Notes: generated by a model not told the origin, from the letters alone. Positions 15,618 through 24,167 are shown, numbered from the stretch's first letter. The stretch is 64,000 nucleotides of DNA from Actinomadura rifamycini DSM 43936 (GCF_000425065.1 NZ_AULB01000013.1:181428-245427); one strand, 5' to 3'. Translations and numbers: made by a program.

Positions 15618-16592
15618 TCAGCGGAGGCGGGGGAGGACCTCGGCGCCGAGGCGCGCGATGTTCTCCAGCGTCGCGCGGTGCGAGCCGGCGGCCTCGACGA
15701 GCAGGACGACGTGGTCGATGCCGGTGCGCTCCGCGGTGGCGGCGAGCGCCGCCGCGCAGTCGTCCGGGGACCCCACCGGGTGCAGGTCGCACATGCGGCG
15801 CGTGTAGCCCACCGGGTCGCGGGACGGGCGCGGACGATCGTCCACCGGGACGTACCCGTCCAGACCGGGCCCGAGCCACGGCGGCATCCCGTCGAGCAGC
15901 AGCCCCACCGCCTCGTCCCGCGTGTCCGCGACCTGCGCGAGGTGCACCGAGACGTGCGGGACGTCCGGGACGCCGTGGCGCTCGACCGCCGCGGCCTTCT
16001 CCGCGTCGCCCACGTGCATGCCCAGCAGCATCGGCAGCCCGCGGGACGCCGCCAGCCGCTCGGTCTCGCGCGACGTGCAAGCCACCGCCACCGGCGGCGG
16101 GGCGAGCGCGCGCGGGACGACCGGCACCTCGCGGAACCGGAAGTGCTCGCCGTCCCACGCCACCCGCTCCGAGCGGAGCCACTCCAGCAGGAGATCGAGC
16201 GACTCGGCGAAGCCGCCCTCGTAGCGGGGGAGCCCGGTCCCGAACACCTCCAGGTCCCGCCACGGGCCGCCGCGCCCGACACCGAGCCGGAACCGGCCGC
16301 CCGACACCAGCGACAGCAGCGCCGCCTGCTCCGCGAGCGCCACCGGGTGCTGCGTGGACAGCACGCTCACGGCCGTCCCCACATGGATCCGCCGCGTCAC
16401 CCCCAGCAGATGCCCGGCCATGACCGTCGCGGACGGCACGACCCCGTACGTCATGAAATGGTGCTCGGCCAGCCACACGTCGTCGAAGCCGGCCCGTTCC
16501 GCGGCGACGGCCGCGTCGACCGTCCGGGCCAGGGCGGCGGCGTCGTCCTGGCCGGGGAAGCGGGCGGCGAGAAGGAAGATTCCGAAGCGCAC
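15618..16592 (-). CDS. LLM-class flavin-dependent oxidoreductase (luciferase-like monooxygenase)
   Basis: A 324 aa TIM-barrel flavoenzyme. N-terminal strand MRFGIFLLAARFPGQ, then FDDVWLAEHHFMTYGVVPSA, the E-H-H motif of bacterial luciferase-like enzymes, RIHVGTAVSVLSTQHPVALAEQ, and GRFRLGVGRGG. These use FMNH2 (or F420H2 in some actinobacterial branches) to oxidise varied substrates; the substrate is not predictable. GTG start is chosen because it gives the conserved MRFGIF strand; an ATG 57 nt upstream would add a non-homologous tail and overlap the divergent promoter. Confidence 0.88.
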   Translation of the reverse strand: MRFGIFLLAARFPGQDDAAALARTVDAAVAAERAGFDDVWLAEHHFMTYGVVPSATVMAGHLLGVTRRIHVGTAVSVLSTQHPVALAEQAALLSLVSGGRFRLGVGRGGPWRDLEVFGTGLPRYEGGFAESLDLLLEWLRSERVAWDGEHFRFREVPVVPRALAPPPVAVACTSRETERLAASRGLPMLLGMHVGDAEKAAAVERHGVPDVPHVSVHLAQVADTRDEAVGLLLDGMPPWLGPGLDGYVPVDDRPRPSRDPVGYTRRMCDLHPVGSPDDCAAALAATAERTGIDHVVLLVEAAGSHRATLENIARLGAEVLPRLR

Positions 16593-16634
16593 GTCCCGGT
16601 CGTACCCGGCATCGGCCCCGGCGGAGCCCTCTGC

Positions 16635-16640
16635 CAGACT
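16635..16640 (+). promoter_or_regulatory. -10-like box of a probable leaderless promoter
   Basis: CAGACT ends seven bases before the ATG at 16648, the position expected when transcription starts at or next to the start codon. No ribosome binding site is seen. Confidence 0.35.
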
Positions 16641-16647
16641 GCGAACC

Positions 16648-18219
16648 ATGACGAGTGGTTCGTTCAGCAAGGTCGGGGTCGTCGGACTGGGCACCATGGG
16701 CGCGGGCATCGCCGAGGTGCTGGCCCGCGGCGGCCTCGCGGTCGTCGGCATCGAGATCAACGCGGACGCGCTGGCGCGCGGGCGCGGGCACCTGGAGTCC
16801 TCGACCGGACGCGCGGTCAAGCGCGGCCGGCTGACCGAGGACGCGCAGCGCGAGATCCTCGACCGGATCGCGCTGTCCACCGACTTCGCCGACCTCGGCG
16901 ACTGCGACCTCGTCATCGAGGCCGTCCCCGAGCGGCTCGACCTCAAGCGGACCGTGTTCGCCGAACTCGACCGCGTGTGCCGCGCCGACGCCGTCCTCGC
17001 CACCAACACCTCGTCCCTGTCGGTCACCGACATCGCCGTCACCACCGGACGCCCCGACAAGATCGTCGGCGTGCACTTCTTCAACCCCGCGCCGGTGATG
17101 AAGCTGGTCGAGGTCATCCGCACCGTCCGCACCGAGCCGCAGGCCGCCGAGCGCGTCGCGGCGCTCGTCCAGAGCCTCGGCAAGACGCCCGTCAGCATCG
17201 GCGACCGCGCCGGGTTCGTCGCGAACCGCCTCCTGTTCGGCTACCTCAACCAGGCGGCCGGCATGCTCGAGTCCGGGCACGCCACCCGCGACGACATCGA
17301 CACCGCGATGACCGCCGGCGCCGGGCTGCCGATGGGCCCGTTCACCCTCATGGACCTCATCGGCCTCGACACCTGCCTCGAGGTCCTCGAGGCGATCTAC
17401 GCCGAGTCCCGCGACCGCCGCCACGCCCCCTCCCCGCTGCTGCGCGAACTCGTCACCGCCGGGCTGCTCGGCCGCAAGACCGGCCGCGGCTTCTACGACC
17501 ACGCGAACCCCGCCGCCCCCGCCGCGGACGCCCCCGCGGCCGCCGCACCCGTCGTCGGCGTCCTCGGCACCGGCCCGCTCGCCGACGCCGTCGCCGCCCG
17601 CGCCGACCGCGCGGGCGCGCAGGTCCGCACGTCCGCCGACGGGCTCGCCGACTGCGACCTCGTCGTCGAGGCCGCGCAGGACGCCGAGACCGGACGCGCC
17701 CTCCTCGCCGAAGCGACCGCGAACCTCAAGGACGGCACCGTCCTCGCCGTCACCTCCGCCGCCGGGCAGGCCGTCGAGCACGCCGTCGCGTCCGGACGCC
17801 CCGGCGACGTCGTCGGGCTCCGCCTCCCCGAACCCGACGGCGACCTCGCCGAGATCGCCGCGACCGTCGCGACCGCCCCCGGCACCGCCGACCGCGCCGC
17901 CGCGCTCCTCGCCGCCCTCGGCCTCACCACCGTCCGCTGCCGCGACCGCGCCGGATTCATCGTCGACGCGCTCCGCTTCCCCTACCTCAACGACGCCGCC
18001 GCCATGCTCGGCGCCGGATACGCCGACCCCGACGCGATCGACGCCGCCATGACGCTCGGCTGCGGCTACCCCACCGGCCCCATCGCCGACCTCGACCGGC
18101 TCGGCCTCGACCGCGCCGTCGGCGCCCTGCGCGCCCTGCACGCCGAAACGCGCGAACCCGCCCTCGCCCCGACCCCCCTGCTCGTCGAGCACGTCACCGC
18201 CGGGCGTCCGCTCCGCTGA
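16648..18219 (+). CDS. Duplicated 3-hydroxyacyl-CoA dehydrogenase (FadB2/PaaH-like), second copy degenerate
   Basis: 523 aa with two tandem units. Unit 1 (residues ~1-290): NAD-binding VGVVGLGTMGAGIAEVLARGG, NTSSLSVT, the catalytic-His segment GVHFFNPAPVMKLVE, and the C-terminal domain (FVANRLLFGYLNQAA, GLPMGPFTLMDLIGLDTCLE, GRKTGRGFYDH). Unit 2 (~305-523) repeats the order but has GTGPLA for the Rossmann loop, RLPEPDGDLAEI where HFFNPAPVMKLVE should be, and DALRFPYLNDAA for NRLLFGYLNQAA. Unit 1 should oxidise (S)-3-hydroxyacyl-CoA to 3-ketoacyl-CoA with NAD+ in beta-oxidation or phenylacetate degradation; unit 2 has lost the catalytic His and is probably structural. Confidence 0.9.
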   Translation: MTSGSFSKVGVVGLGTMGAGIAEVLARGGLAVVGIEINADALARGRGHLESSTGRAVKRGRLTEDAQREILDRIALSTDFADLGDCDLVIEAVPERLDLKRTVFAELDRVCRADAVLATNTSSLSVTDIAVTTGRPDKIVGVHFFNPAPVMKLVEVIRTVRTEPQAAERVAALVQSLGKTPVSIGDRAGFVANRLLFGYLNQAAGMLESGHATRDDIDTAMTAGAGLPMGPFTLMDLIGLDTCLEVLEAIYAESRDRRHAPSPLLRELVTAGLLGRKTGRGFYDHANPAAPAADAPAAAAPVVGVLGTGPLADAVAARADRAGAQVRTSADGLADCDLVVEAAQDAETGRALLAEATANLKDGTVLAVTSAAGQAVEHAVASGRPGDVVGLRLPEPDGDLAEIAATVATAPGTADRAAALLAALGLTTVRCRDRAGFIVDALRFPYLNDAAAMLGAGYADPDAIDAAMTLGCGYPTGPIADLDRLGLDRAVGALRALHAETREPALAPTPLLVEHVTAGRPLR

Positions 18220-18229
18220 CACCCGGCCC

Positions 18230-18235
18230 TACCCT
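18230..18235 (+). promoter_or_regulatory. -10 box of a probable leaderless promoter
   Basis: TACCCT ends six bases before the ATG at 18242, with no ribosome binding site between; typical spacing for a leaderless actinobacterial transcript. Confidence 0.45.
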
Positions 18236-18241
18236 GGAAGC

Positions 18242-18559
18242 ATGAGCCCCCGCAAGAACCGCCGCTCCGCCCCCGGACCCGCGCCGCGGGGCGGCGGCGG
18301 CATGTGGGCTCAGGACACCGAGGACGGGCCGGACGGCACCTGGATCGTCCGCAACGTCGCCGGGACGAACGCGGCCAAACCGTACCGCTGCCCCGGCTGC
18401 GACCAGGAGATCCCGCCCGGCGTCGGGCACGTCGTCGCCTGGCCCGCCGACGAGCGCGGCGGCGCCGACGACCGGCGGCACTGGCACCGCCCCTGCTGGC
18501 GGGCCCGCACCCGCCGCTCGCCCCGCGTCCAGCGGAGCCGCAACGCCCCGCGCCACTGA
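18242..18559 (+). CDS. Small zinc-ribbon-like conserved protein
   Basis: 105 aa. The central part has YRCPGCDQEIPPGVGHVVAWP and HWHRPCWRAR, giving four candidate zinc ligands (C-x2-C and H-x-H-x3-C) in a treble-clef-like arrangement. The C-terminus (RRSPRVQRSRNAPRH) is basic. Streptomyces relatives are annotated misleadingly as ATP/GTP-binding; no P-loop is present. It is followed 13 bp later by an alpha/beta hydrolase gene, a pairing I recall from other actinomycetes, so the two are probably cotranscribed. Confidence 0.7.
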   Translation: MSPRKNRRSAPGPAPRGGGGMWAQDTEDGPDGTWIVRNVAGTNAAKPYRCPGCDQEIPPGVGHVVAWPADERGGADDRRHWHRPCWRARTRRSPRVQRSRNAPRH

Positions 18560-18572
18560 CCGAAGGAGACCG

Positions 18573-19295
18573 ATGGCGGAGATCCGGGCCGCGACCGTCC
18601 TGCCGGCGCGCCGCGAGGACATCACCCTGCACACCTCCGACGGGCTCGAACTCGTCGGCGAACTCGCGCTGCCCCCCGAGAACCCCCCGGCGGCCACCCT
18701 CGTCTGCCTGCACCCGCTGCCCACCGCCGAAGGCATGATGGACAGCCACGTCCTGCGCAAGGCGTCCTACCGGCTGCCCGCGCTCGCCGACCTCGCCGTC
18801 CTGCGGTTCAACACCCGCGGCACCGCCTCGGCGCGCGGCACCAGCCAGGGCGAGTTCGGCGAGGGCCAGACCGAGCGGTTCGACGTCGCCGCCGCCCTCG
18901 AGTACACCGAGTACCACGACCTGCCCCGCCCCTGGCTGCTCGGCTGGTCGTTCGGCACCGAACTCGCGCTCAAGTGGGGCCGCGACCCGCTCGTCGAGGG
19001 CGCGATCCTGCTGTCGCCCCCGCTGCACCGCGCGACCGACGCCGACCTCGACGCGTGGGGCGCCGACGGACGCCCCGTCCTCGCGCTCGTCCCCGAGTTC
19101 GACGACTACCTCCGGCCCGACGAGGCCCGCGAACGGTTCAAGCGCGTCCCGCAGGCAGAGGTCGTCGGCGTCGACAAGGCCAAGCACCTGTGGGTCGGCG
19201 AACCCTACGTGCGCACCGTGCTCAACGAGATCGTCCGCCGCGTCGCGCCCGCCGCCCACCCGCTGCCCACCGAATGGGACGGCCCCGCCGCGTAA
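18573..19295 (+). CDS. Alpha/beta hydrolase (dienelactone-hydrolase-like)
   Basis: A 240 aa hydrolase. GELALPPENPPAATLVCLHP holds the oxyanion strand, LGWSFGTELALKWG the nucleophile elbow (G-W-S-F-G), and DKAKHLWVGEPY the likely catalytic His; VPEFDDYLRPDEARE carries a candidate acid. It belongs to the group that lacks a large cap domain. Substrate unknown, probably an ester or thioester. GAAGGAGA precedes the ATG. It follows the zinc-ribbon gene closely. Confidence 0.85.
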   Translation: MAEIRAATVLPARREDITLHTSDGLELVGELALPPENPPAATLVCLHPLPTAEGMMDSHVLRKASYRLPALADLAVLRFNTRGTASARGTSQGEFGEGQTERFDVAAALEYTEYHDLPRPWLLGWSFGTELALKWGRDPLVEGAILLSPPLHRATDADLDAWGADGRPVLALVPEFDDYLRPDEARERFKRVPQAEVVGVDKAKHLWVGEPYVRTVLNEIVRRVAPAAHPLPTEWDGPAA

Positions 19296-19386
19296 TCGCG
19301 AGCGGCCGATGACGGCCAGACCTGATCATCTCGGGCGCGATGCGGGTACCCATTACCGGGAACCCGACCCGAGGTGAGGAACCCGC

Positions 19387-20208
19387 ATGACCGTGCAGCT
19401 CTACGCCAGAGACGTCGGTTCCGGCACGCCGCTGGTCCTGCTGCACGCCTTCCCCCTCTCGTCCGCGATGTGGCTCGAGCAGCGGCAGGGCCTCGCCGGA
19501 CGGTTCCGCGTCATCACCCCCGACCTGCGCGGCTTCGGCGGGTCTCTGCTCGGCACCGGCGAACCGTCCATCGACGCGATGGCCGACGACGTCGCCCGCA
19601 TGTTCCGCGCCCAGGGCGTCCGCCGCGCCGTCGTCGGCGGCCTGTCCATGGGCGGCTACGTCGCCATGGCGCTCTGCCGCCGCCACCCCGACCTCGTCCT
19701 CGGGCTCGTCCTCGCCGCCACCCGCGCGTCCGCCGACACCGACGCCGTCCGCGCGAACCGGCTCCGGCAGGCCGAGGCCCTCGACGGCGGCGGCGTCCAG
19801 GTGCTCATCGACGAGGTGCTCCCCGGCCTCGTTGGCCCCACCACCATGCGGCAGCGCGCCCTCGTCTACGGGCGCGTCCGCGGGCTCGTCCAGGCCACCC
19901 CGGCGCGCGCCGCCGCCTGGGCGCAGCGCGCCATGGCCGCCCGCCCCGACTCCTTCGCCACCCTCCGCGAGCTGCGCGTCCCCACCCTCGTCATGGTCGG
20001 CGACGAGGACGCCCTCGCCACCGAGACCGACGCCCGCGCCATGGCCGACGCCGCCCCCGACTCCGAACTCCTCGTCATTCCCCGCGCCGGGCACCTGTGC
20101 GCCGTCGAGCAGCCCGACCTGTTCAACCAGGCCGTCGCCGAGTTCACCGCCGCCCTCGCCCGGACGGCTAAAGGGTCTCCTGACGGGGCAGGACGACCTC
20201 GCGGATGA
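19387..20208 (+). CDS. Alpha/beta fold hydrolase
   Basis: A 273 aa hydrolase of the epoxide hydrolase/3-oxoadipate enol-lactonase type: VLLHAFPLSSAMWLEQ (oxyanion), VITPDLRGFGGS, VVGGLSMGGYVAMALC (nucleophile Ser in G-L-S-M-G), LVMVGDEDALATETDA (acid) and IPRAGHLCAVEQPDLFNQAV (His). All triad positions are present. GAGGTGAGGA lies upstream of the ATG. Its 3' end overlaps the convergent AI-2E permease gene by 41 bases. The substrate cannot be told from sequence. Confidence 0.88.
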   Translation: MTVQLYARDVGSGTPLVLLHAFPLSSAMWLEQRQGLAGRFRVITPDLRGFGGSLLGTGEPSIDAMADDVARMFRAQGVRRAVVGGLSMGGYVAMALCRRHPDLVLGLVLAATRASADTDAVRANRLRQAEALDGGGVQVLIDEVLPGLVGPTTMRQRALVYGRVRGLVQATPARAAAWAQRAMAARPDSFATLRELRVPTLVMVGDEDALATETDARAMADAAPDSELLVIPRAGHLCAVEQPDLFNQAVAEFTAALARTAKGSPDGAGRPRG

Positions 20209-21868
20209 GCAGCGACACCGCCGCGGCCGTCGGGATCGCCAGCAGCGCCCCCACCACCCCGAGCAGCGCCGCCCCCACCAGCGCCGCCACGATCGTCACC
20301 GCCGGCTGGACGTCCACCGTCCGCTTCATCACCCGCGGATAGATCAGGTAGTTCTCCACCTGCTGGTACGCGACGTAGAAGACCACGCAGGCGATCACGT
20401 CCGTCAGCGACCCCGTCAGGAACGCGATCAGGCACACGACCACCGCGCCGATCGTCGCGCCCACCAGCGGGATCAGCGCCGTCACCGCCACGATCAGCGA
20501 CAGCGCCAGCGCGTACTTCACCCCCACGATCGACAGGAAGACGTACGACGCCGCGCCCGCGATGAACCCGATCATGAACTGGCCCGCGACGTACCCGCCG
20601 ATCCGGTCCAGAATCTCGTCGCCGAGCAGCGCCACGCGCGCGCGCCGCGTCCGCGGGGCGAGCTTGTAGAAGAACGTCTTGATCTGCGGCAGCGACCCCA
20701 GGAAGTACAGCGTCAGGATCAGAATGGTCACGGTCTGGACCACACCGTTTATGGCGACCCGGCCGATTCCCGTGGCCGCGTCCGTGACCTGCTTCTGGAA
20801 GTCCTCGCCGTTCACGAACGTCTCGGCCCGCTCCAGCAGCCCGTACCGCTTGTCCCATTCGACGAGCTGGTCGTTGTTCTGGAGTTGCTCGACGAACTGC
20901 GGAATGCTCTCCCGGAGTTCGTTGACCTGCTCGGTCACCGGCTGCACCAGCGACGCGACGAAGCCCGCGAAGAACAGCAGGACCCCGAAGAACACCGCCC
21001 CGACCGCCAGCCCCCGGGGGAGCCCGATCCGCCTCAGCCGCTCCACCGCCGGGTTCAGCCCGATCGCGAGGAACAGCGCCACGACGATCATCACGATCGT
21101 CGACCGCGCGCTCGTCGCCGCCTGCACCAGCATCCACGCCGTGATCACGCCGAGGGCCGCGGTGAACCCGAACACGAACGGGTGGTGCCGGCCGAGCGGC
21201 TGCCCCGGCCGCCCGAACGGGAACCGCTGGTCGACCCCCGCCTCCCGCCGCCGCTGCTCGACGTCCATCGCGGGGTCGGGCGTCACCTGCACCGGCGCGC
21301 CCTGCTCCGCGGCGAGCGCCCCGCCCGCCTTCGCGAGCCCCGCCGCCGGCTCCGCGGGCTCCGCCGCCGGCTCCCCGTCCCCGGGTGGGGGCGGGGACGG
21401 GGACGGCGGGGCGTCCAGGACGTCCGTGTCCTGCGGCCGCGTCTCCGTGGGCCCGCTCTGCGCGGCGCCTTCCTTGCCGTCCGTGTCAGGCTTTCCACCA
21501 TCGCCGGATGCGGGGGCGTCGTCGTCGGTCGGGTCGGTTGAGGCGGACGCCTCGGTGTCTGCGCCCGCGTCGGCCGAGGCAGGCGCCTCGCCGGTGGAGG
21601 GCTCGGCGGGGGAGGGTTCGGCGTCAGTTGCGTCCCCGTCCCCGTCCCCGTCCGTGGCGGACGAGTCGGGGACGGTCGTGGCCTGCTCGTTCACCGTGGC
21701 GGGTTCGCCGGTCGTCCCGGCGTCGTCCTGCTCGGTGTCCGGCTCGTCCCGCGCGGGTGTTCCGGCGGTCGTCCCGGCGGTGTCGTCGGGGGGCGGAGTG
21801 GGGGCGGGGACCTGGGCGGGGCCGGGCGGCGCGGCGGAACCGTCCTCGCGGGGGGTCTCGTCGGGCAC
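20168..21868 (-). CDS. AI-2E family permease with long disordered N-terminal extension
   Basis: 566 aa. Residues ~1-190 are a low-complexity Asp/Glu/Pro/Thr/Ala/Gly tail with no hydrophobic segment. From ~225 the AI-2E/PerM domain begins: about eight helices, with FLAIGLNPAVERLRRIGLPRGLAVGAVF, a coiled segment, ILTLYFLGSLPQIKTFFYKLAPRTRR and VENYLIYPRVMKRTVDVQPAVTIVAALVGAALLGVVGAL. Family members export autoinducer-2, sodium/protons or unknown solutes. GTG start is favoured by AGGAGAC seven bases upstream. Convergent overlap with the hydrolase gene. Confidence 0.88.
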   Translation of the reverse strand: MPDETPREDGSAAPPGPAQVPAPTPPPDDTAGTTAGTPARDEPDTEQDDAGTTGEPATVNEQATTVPDSSATDGDGDGDATDAEPSPAEPSTGEAPASADAGADTEASASTDPTDDDAPASGDGGKPDTDGKEGAAQSGPTETRPQDTDVLDAPPSPSPPPPGDGEPAAEPAEPAAGLAKAGGALAAEQGAPVQVTPDPAMDVEQRRREAGVDQRFPFGRPGQPLGRHHPFVFGFTAALGVITAWMLVQAATSARSTIVMIVVALFLAIGLNPAVERLRRIGLPRGLAVGAVFFGVLLFFAGFVASLVQPVTEQVNELRESIPQFVEQLQNNDQLVEWDKRYGLLERAETFVNGEDFQKQVTDAATGIGRVAINGVVQTVTILILTLYFLGSLPQIKTFFYKLAPRTRRARVALLGDEILDRIGGYVAGQFMIGFIAGAASYVFLSIVGVKYALALSLIVAVTALIPLVGATIGAVVVCLIAFLTGSLTDVIACVVFYVAYQQVENYLIYPRVMKRTVDVQPAVTIVAALVGAALLGVVGALLAIPTAAAVSLLIREVVLPRQETL

Positions 21869-21925
21869 GCCGGTCTCCTCTGTCTCCTGCCGCGATCGGC
21901 TTCGAGTGGTGCTCGTGATGTAGAC

Positions 21926-21970
21926 GACGGAAAGCCTAGAGGCGTTCACTCCGCCTCTAGGCTTTCCGTC
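21926..21970 (-). terminator. Hairpin terminator of the DivIVA-family gene
   Basis: Perfect 19-bp arms GACGGAAAGCCTAGAGGCG and its complement around a 7-nt loop, ~30 bp downstream of the DivIVA-family stop and upstream of the AI-2E permease start on the same strand. It probably separates their transcripts. Confidence 0.75.
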
Positions 21971-21999
21971 GGTGACGCGCGGGTGAACGCGTCAGGAGG

Positions 22000-23322
22000 T
22001 CACTCCTGCCACCAGTCCTCGTCGTCCTCGTCGGACTTCTTGGCTTCGGCGGGCTTGGCCGGGGCGGCCTTCGCCGCGGCCGGCTTCGGGGCCGGCTTGG
22101 GCGCGGGCGGCTCCTCCTTGGGCTCGGCCGCGGGGATGGCGGGCTTCTCCGGCGGCGCGGCGATCTCGTCGGCGCCCATGCCCGGGGAGACGCCGCCGAT
22201 GAGCTGGCGGAGCTGGTTGAGGTGGCTGGTGATGCTGTCGCGCTGGCGGGTGAGCTCGTCGACCTGGCGCTGCGCGTTGGTGCGGACGCGGTCGGCTTCG
22301 GCCTTGGTCTCGGCGAGCAGCTGCTCGGCCTGGGCCTTGGCCTCGGCGATGACGTTGTCGCTGTTCTTGCGGGCGTTCGCGACGAGCTGCTTCGCGTGCG
22401 AGTCGGCCTCGCGGCGGGTCTGCTCGGCCTGCTGGGTGGCCTTGGCGGCGCGCTGCTCGGCGGACGCGGCGCGCTGCTCGGCCTCGGCGACGAGCTTCTG
22501 CGTCGCGGCCTGGGCGGCGGCGTGGCGCTCGGCGTCCTGGCGGTCGGCCTCCTCGCGGCGGGCGGCGAGCTGGATCTCGAACTCGGCCTCGGCCTGGGCG
22601 CGCTGGGCCTCGCTCTCCTCGAGGATGCGCTGCGCCTGGGCGCGCATCTCGTCGGCCTGCCGCTTGGCGGTGGTGAGGATCTCGTCGCGCTCGCGCTTGG
22701 TGGACGCGCGCAGCTGCGCGACCTCGCGCTCGGTGGTGGTGCGGAGCTTGGCGATCTCCCGCTCGGCGGCGGCGCGCTTCTCGGCGACCTCGTGGTCGGC
22801 GGTGGCGCGGAGCTTGGCGACCTCGCGCTCGGTGGTGGAGGTCAGCTCGTCGGCCTCGCGGCGGGCGGACGTGCGCACCTCCTCGGCCTCGCGCTCGGCC
22901 GCGTTGCGCATGTCGTCGCCCTCGCGCTGGGCGGTGGCGCGCAGCTCGGCGGCGTCGTTCTCGGCGGTGGCGCGCAGCTCGGCGGCGTCGACCTTGGCGG
23001 CGGCCTTGATCTCGTTGGCCTCGGAACGCGCCGCCTGGACGAGCTCGGTGGCCTGCTCCTCGGCGAGCCGGAGCAGCTGCTCGATGCGGGCGCCCAGGCC
23101 GGAGTAGGTGGGGCGCTCCTGCTCCTGCAGCTGGCGGTGCGCGTCGGACAGCTCCCGCTGCATGGCCTGGGTCGACTCGCGGGTCTGCCGGACCTCGCTT
23201 TCGAGCTGTTTGATGTGCTCGTCGACTTGGTGCCGGTCGTAGCCGCGGAGCACCACGTCGAACTCGCGTGGGGGCGTTTCTTCGAAGAAGTTGGTGAGCT
23301 GGGCGTCGATGTCGGACTGCAT
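22000..23322 (-). CDS. DivIVA-family hendecad coiled-coil protein (FilP/Scy-like)
   Basis: 440 aa. Residues 15-50 are the DivIVA-type membrane/crosslinking head (PPREFDVVLRGYDRHQVDEHIKQL). From residue 78 to 231 there are fourteen consecutive 11-residue repeats (for example VDAAELRATAE, NDAAELRATAQ, REVAKLRATAD, REIAKLRTTTE), an unbroken hendecad coiled coil. More coiled coil follows to ~385, then a Pro/Ala/Lys tail ending DEDDEDWWQE. Streptomyces FilP and Scy, encoded beside methylmalonyl-CoA epimerase as here, are cytoskeletal or polarisome proteins of tip growth. The start at MQSDID gives the conserved head. Confidence 0.85.
   Translation of the reverse strand: MQSDIDAQLTNFFEETPPREFDVVLRGYDRHQVDEHIKQLESEVRQTRESTQAMQRELSDAHRQLQEQERPTYSGLGARIEQLLRLAEEQATELVQAARSEANEIKAAAKVDAAELRATAENDAAELRATAQREGDDMRNAAEREAEEVRTSARREADELTSTTEREVAKLRATADHEVAEKRAAAEREIAKLRTTTEREVAQLRASTKRERDEILTTAKRQADEMRAQAQRILEESEAQRAQAEAEFEIQLAARREEADRQDAERHAAAQAATQKLVAEAEQRAASAEQRAAKATQQAEQTRREADSHAKQLVANARKNSDNVIAEAKAQAEQLLAETKAEADRVRTNAQRQVDELTRQRDSITSHLNQLRQLIGGVSPGMGADEIAAPPEKPAIPAAEPKEEPPAPKPAPKPAAAKAAPAKPAEAKKSDEDDEDWWQE
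22630..23091 (-). repeat. Tandem 33-bp coding repeats (fourteen hendecads)
   Basis: The DNA for residues 78-231 of the DivIVA-family protein is a degenerate 33-bp tandem array. Some neighbouring units are nearly identical (around 22930-22990), suggesting growth by local duplication. Confidence 0.7.
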
Positions 23323-23661
23323 GTGGCTCAATCCTGATGTGACGGGGCTACGGGTGGTTCCGGGGACCGGTTGATCGCCTGGCGGGAACGGCGCAGCGCC
23401 CCAGACCTCTTCCGGCGAATGAAGCCTACTCCGGACACTGCCGTGTTGGGGGCTCATCTTGACGCGCTGCGTGTTTTGTCCCGTTTTGGCATGTCGCTCC
23501 GTGAAGTCGCGGCTGCCCAGGTACGGGCCCCACAAATGCACCAGACGCGACCGAATGGTCACAGAGCGGCAGTCTGTACCCCGTTCCCCGTCCCGGTGTC
23601 CCGAATGCGTCACGATCCGGTCACGGTGCGGCGCCGCTCCGTGACCGGTCGTCCGCCGCCG
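23323..23661. other. Intergenic region, 339 bp
   Basis: Holds the promoter region of the DivIVA-family gene (read leftward) and, at its right end, the hairpin terminator of the methylmalonyl-CoA epimerase gene. The middle is less GC-rich than its surroundings. No reading frame with natural composition and no RNA gene was recognised. Confidence 0.6.
23617..23648 (-). terminator. Hairpin after methylmalonyl-CoA epimerase gene
   Basis: Two 16-base arms with a single T-T mismatch and no spacer (CCGGTCACGG...CCGTGACCGG outer part), a near-perfect 32-bp palindrome just past the epimerase stop. A terminator is the simplest reading; a protein-binding site is possible. Confidence 0.6.
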
Positions 23662-24084
23662 TCAGCGCTTCTGCACCAGCTCGGTCAGGACGCCGTGGCA
23701 GTCCTTCGGGTGCAGGAAGTTGATCAGCGAGCCCATCGAGCCCTGACGCGGCTCGTCGTACAGGACCCGGACGCCCTTCGCGCCGATGTTCGCGGCCTCC
23801 TCGGACACCGTGCCGTCGGTGCCGAACGCGATGTGGTGCACCCCCTCGCCGTTCTTGGCGAGCCACTTGGCGACGGCCGAGTCGTCGCGGATCGGCTGGA
23901 TCAGCTGGAGGTAGCTGGCGGCGCCGTCGCCCGTCTCGTTGATCTTGAGCATGGCCTCCCGGACGCCCTGCTCCTCGTTCACCTCGAAATGCACGTCGGA
24001 GAAGCCGTAGGCGGACTTGTAGAACTCGACGGTTGCCTCGAGGTCGTGGCAGGCGATGCCGATGTGGTCGATGCGGGTCAGCAT
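23662..24084 (-). CDS. mce: Methylmalonyl-CoA epimerase
   Basis: A 140 aa vicinal-oxygen-chelate protein: [22 protein letters not shown] (metal-ligand His in DHIGIA), [24 protein letters not shown] (glutamate ligand region), [11 protein letters not shown] (second His) and [18 protein letters not shown], where the last strand carries the final Glu. It interconverts (2R)- and (2S)-methylmalonyl-CoA in propionate and odd-chain/branched-chain metabolism. It diverges from the thiolase gene by 83 bp and neighbours the FilP-like gene, as in Streptomyces. Confidence 0.93.
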   Translation of the reverse strand: MLTRIDHIGIACHDLEATVEFYKSAYGFSDVHFEVNEEQGVREAMLKINETGDGAASYLQLIQPIRDDSAVAKWLAKNGEGVHHIAFGTDGTVSEEAANIGAKGVRVLYDEPRQGSMGSLINFLHPKDCHGVLTELVQKR

Positions 24085-24167
24085 GGGCGGGTCTCCCTCG
24101 AAGGCGTGCCGATACTCCTGGGTATGGTGGCAAACGTCGGCGCAGCACCACTCTGGAGGGCCCCCTC

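Noticed and set aside
15421..18245. Very long open frames on both strands (up to ~930 codons) over the LLM and hydroxyacyl-CoA dehydrogenase genes
   Set aside because: Their composition is runs of Arg/Gly/Ala/Pro typical of off-frame reading in high-GC DNA. The frames of the two recognised enzymes explain the region.
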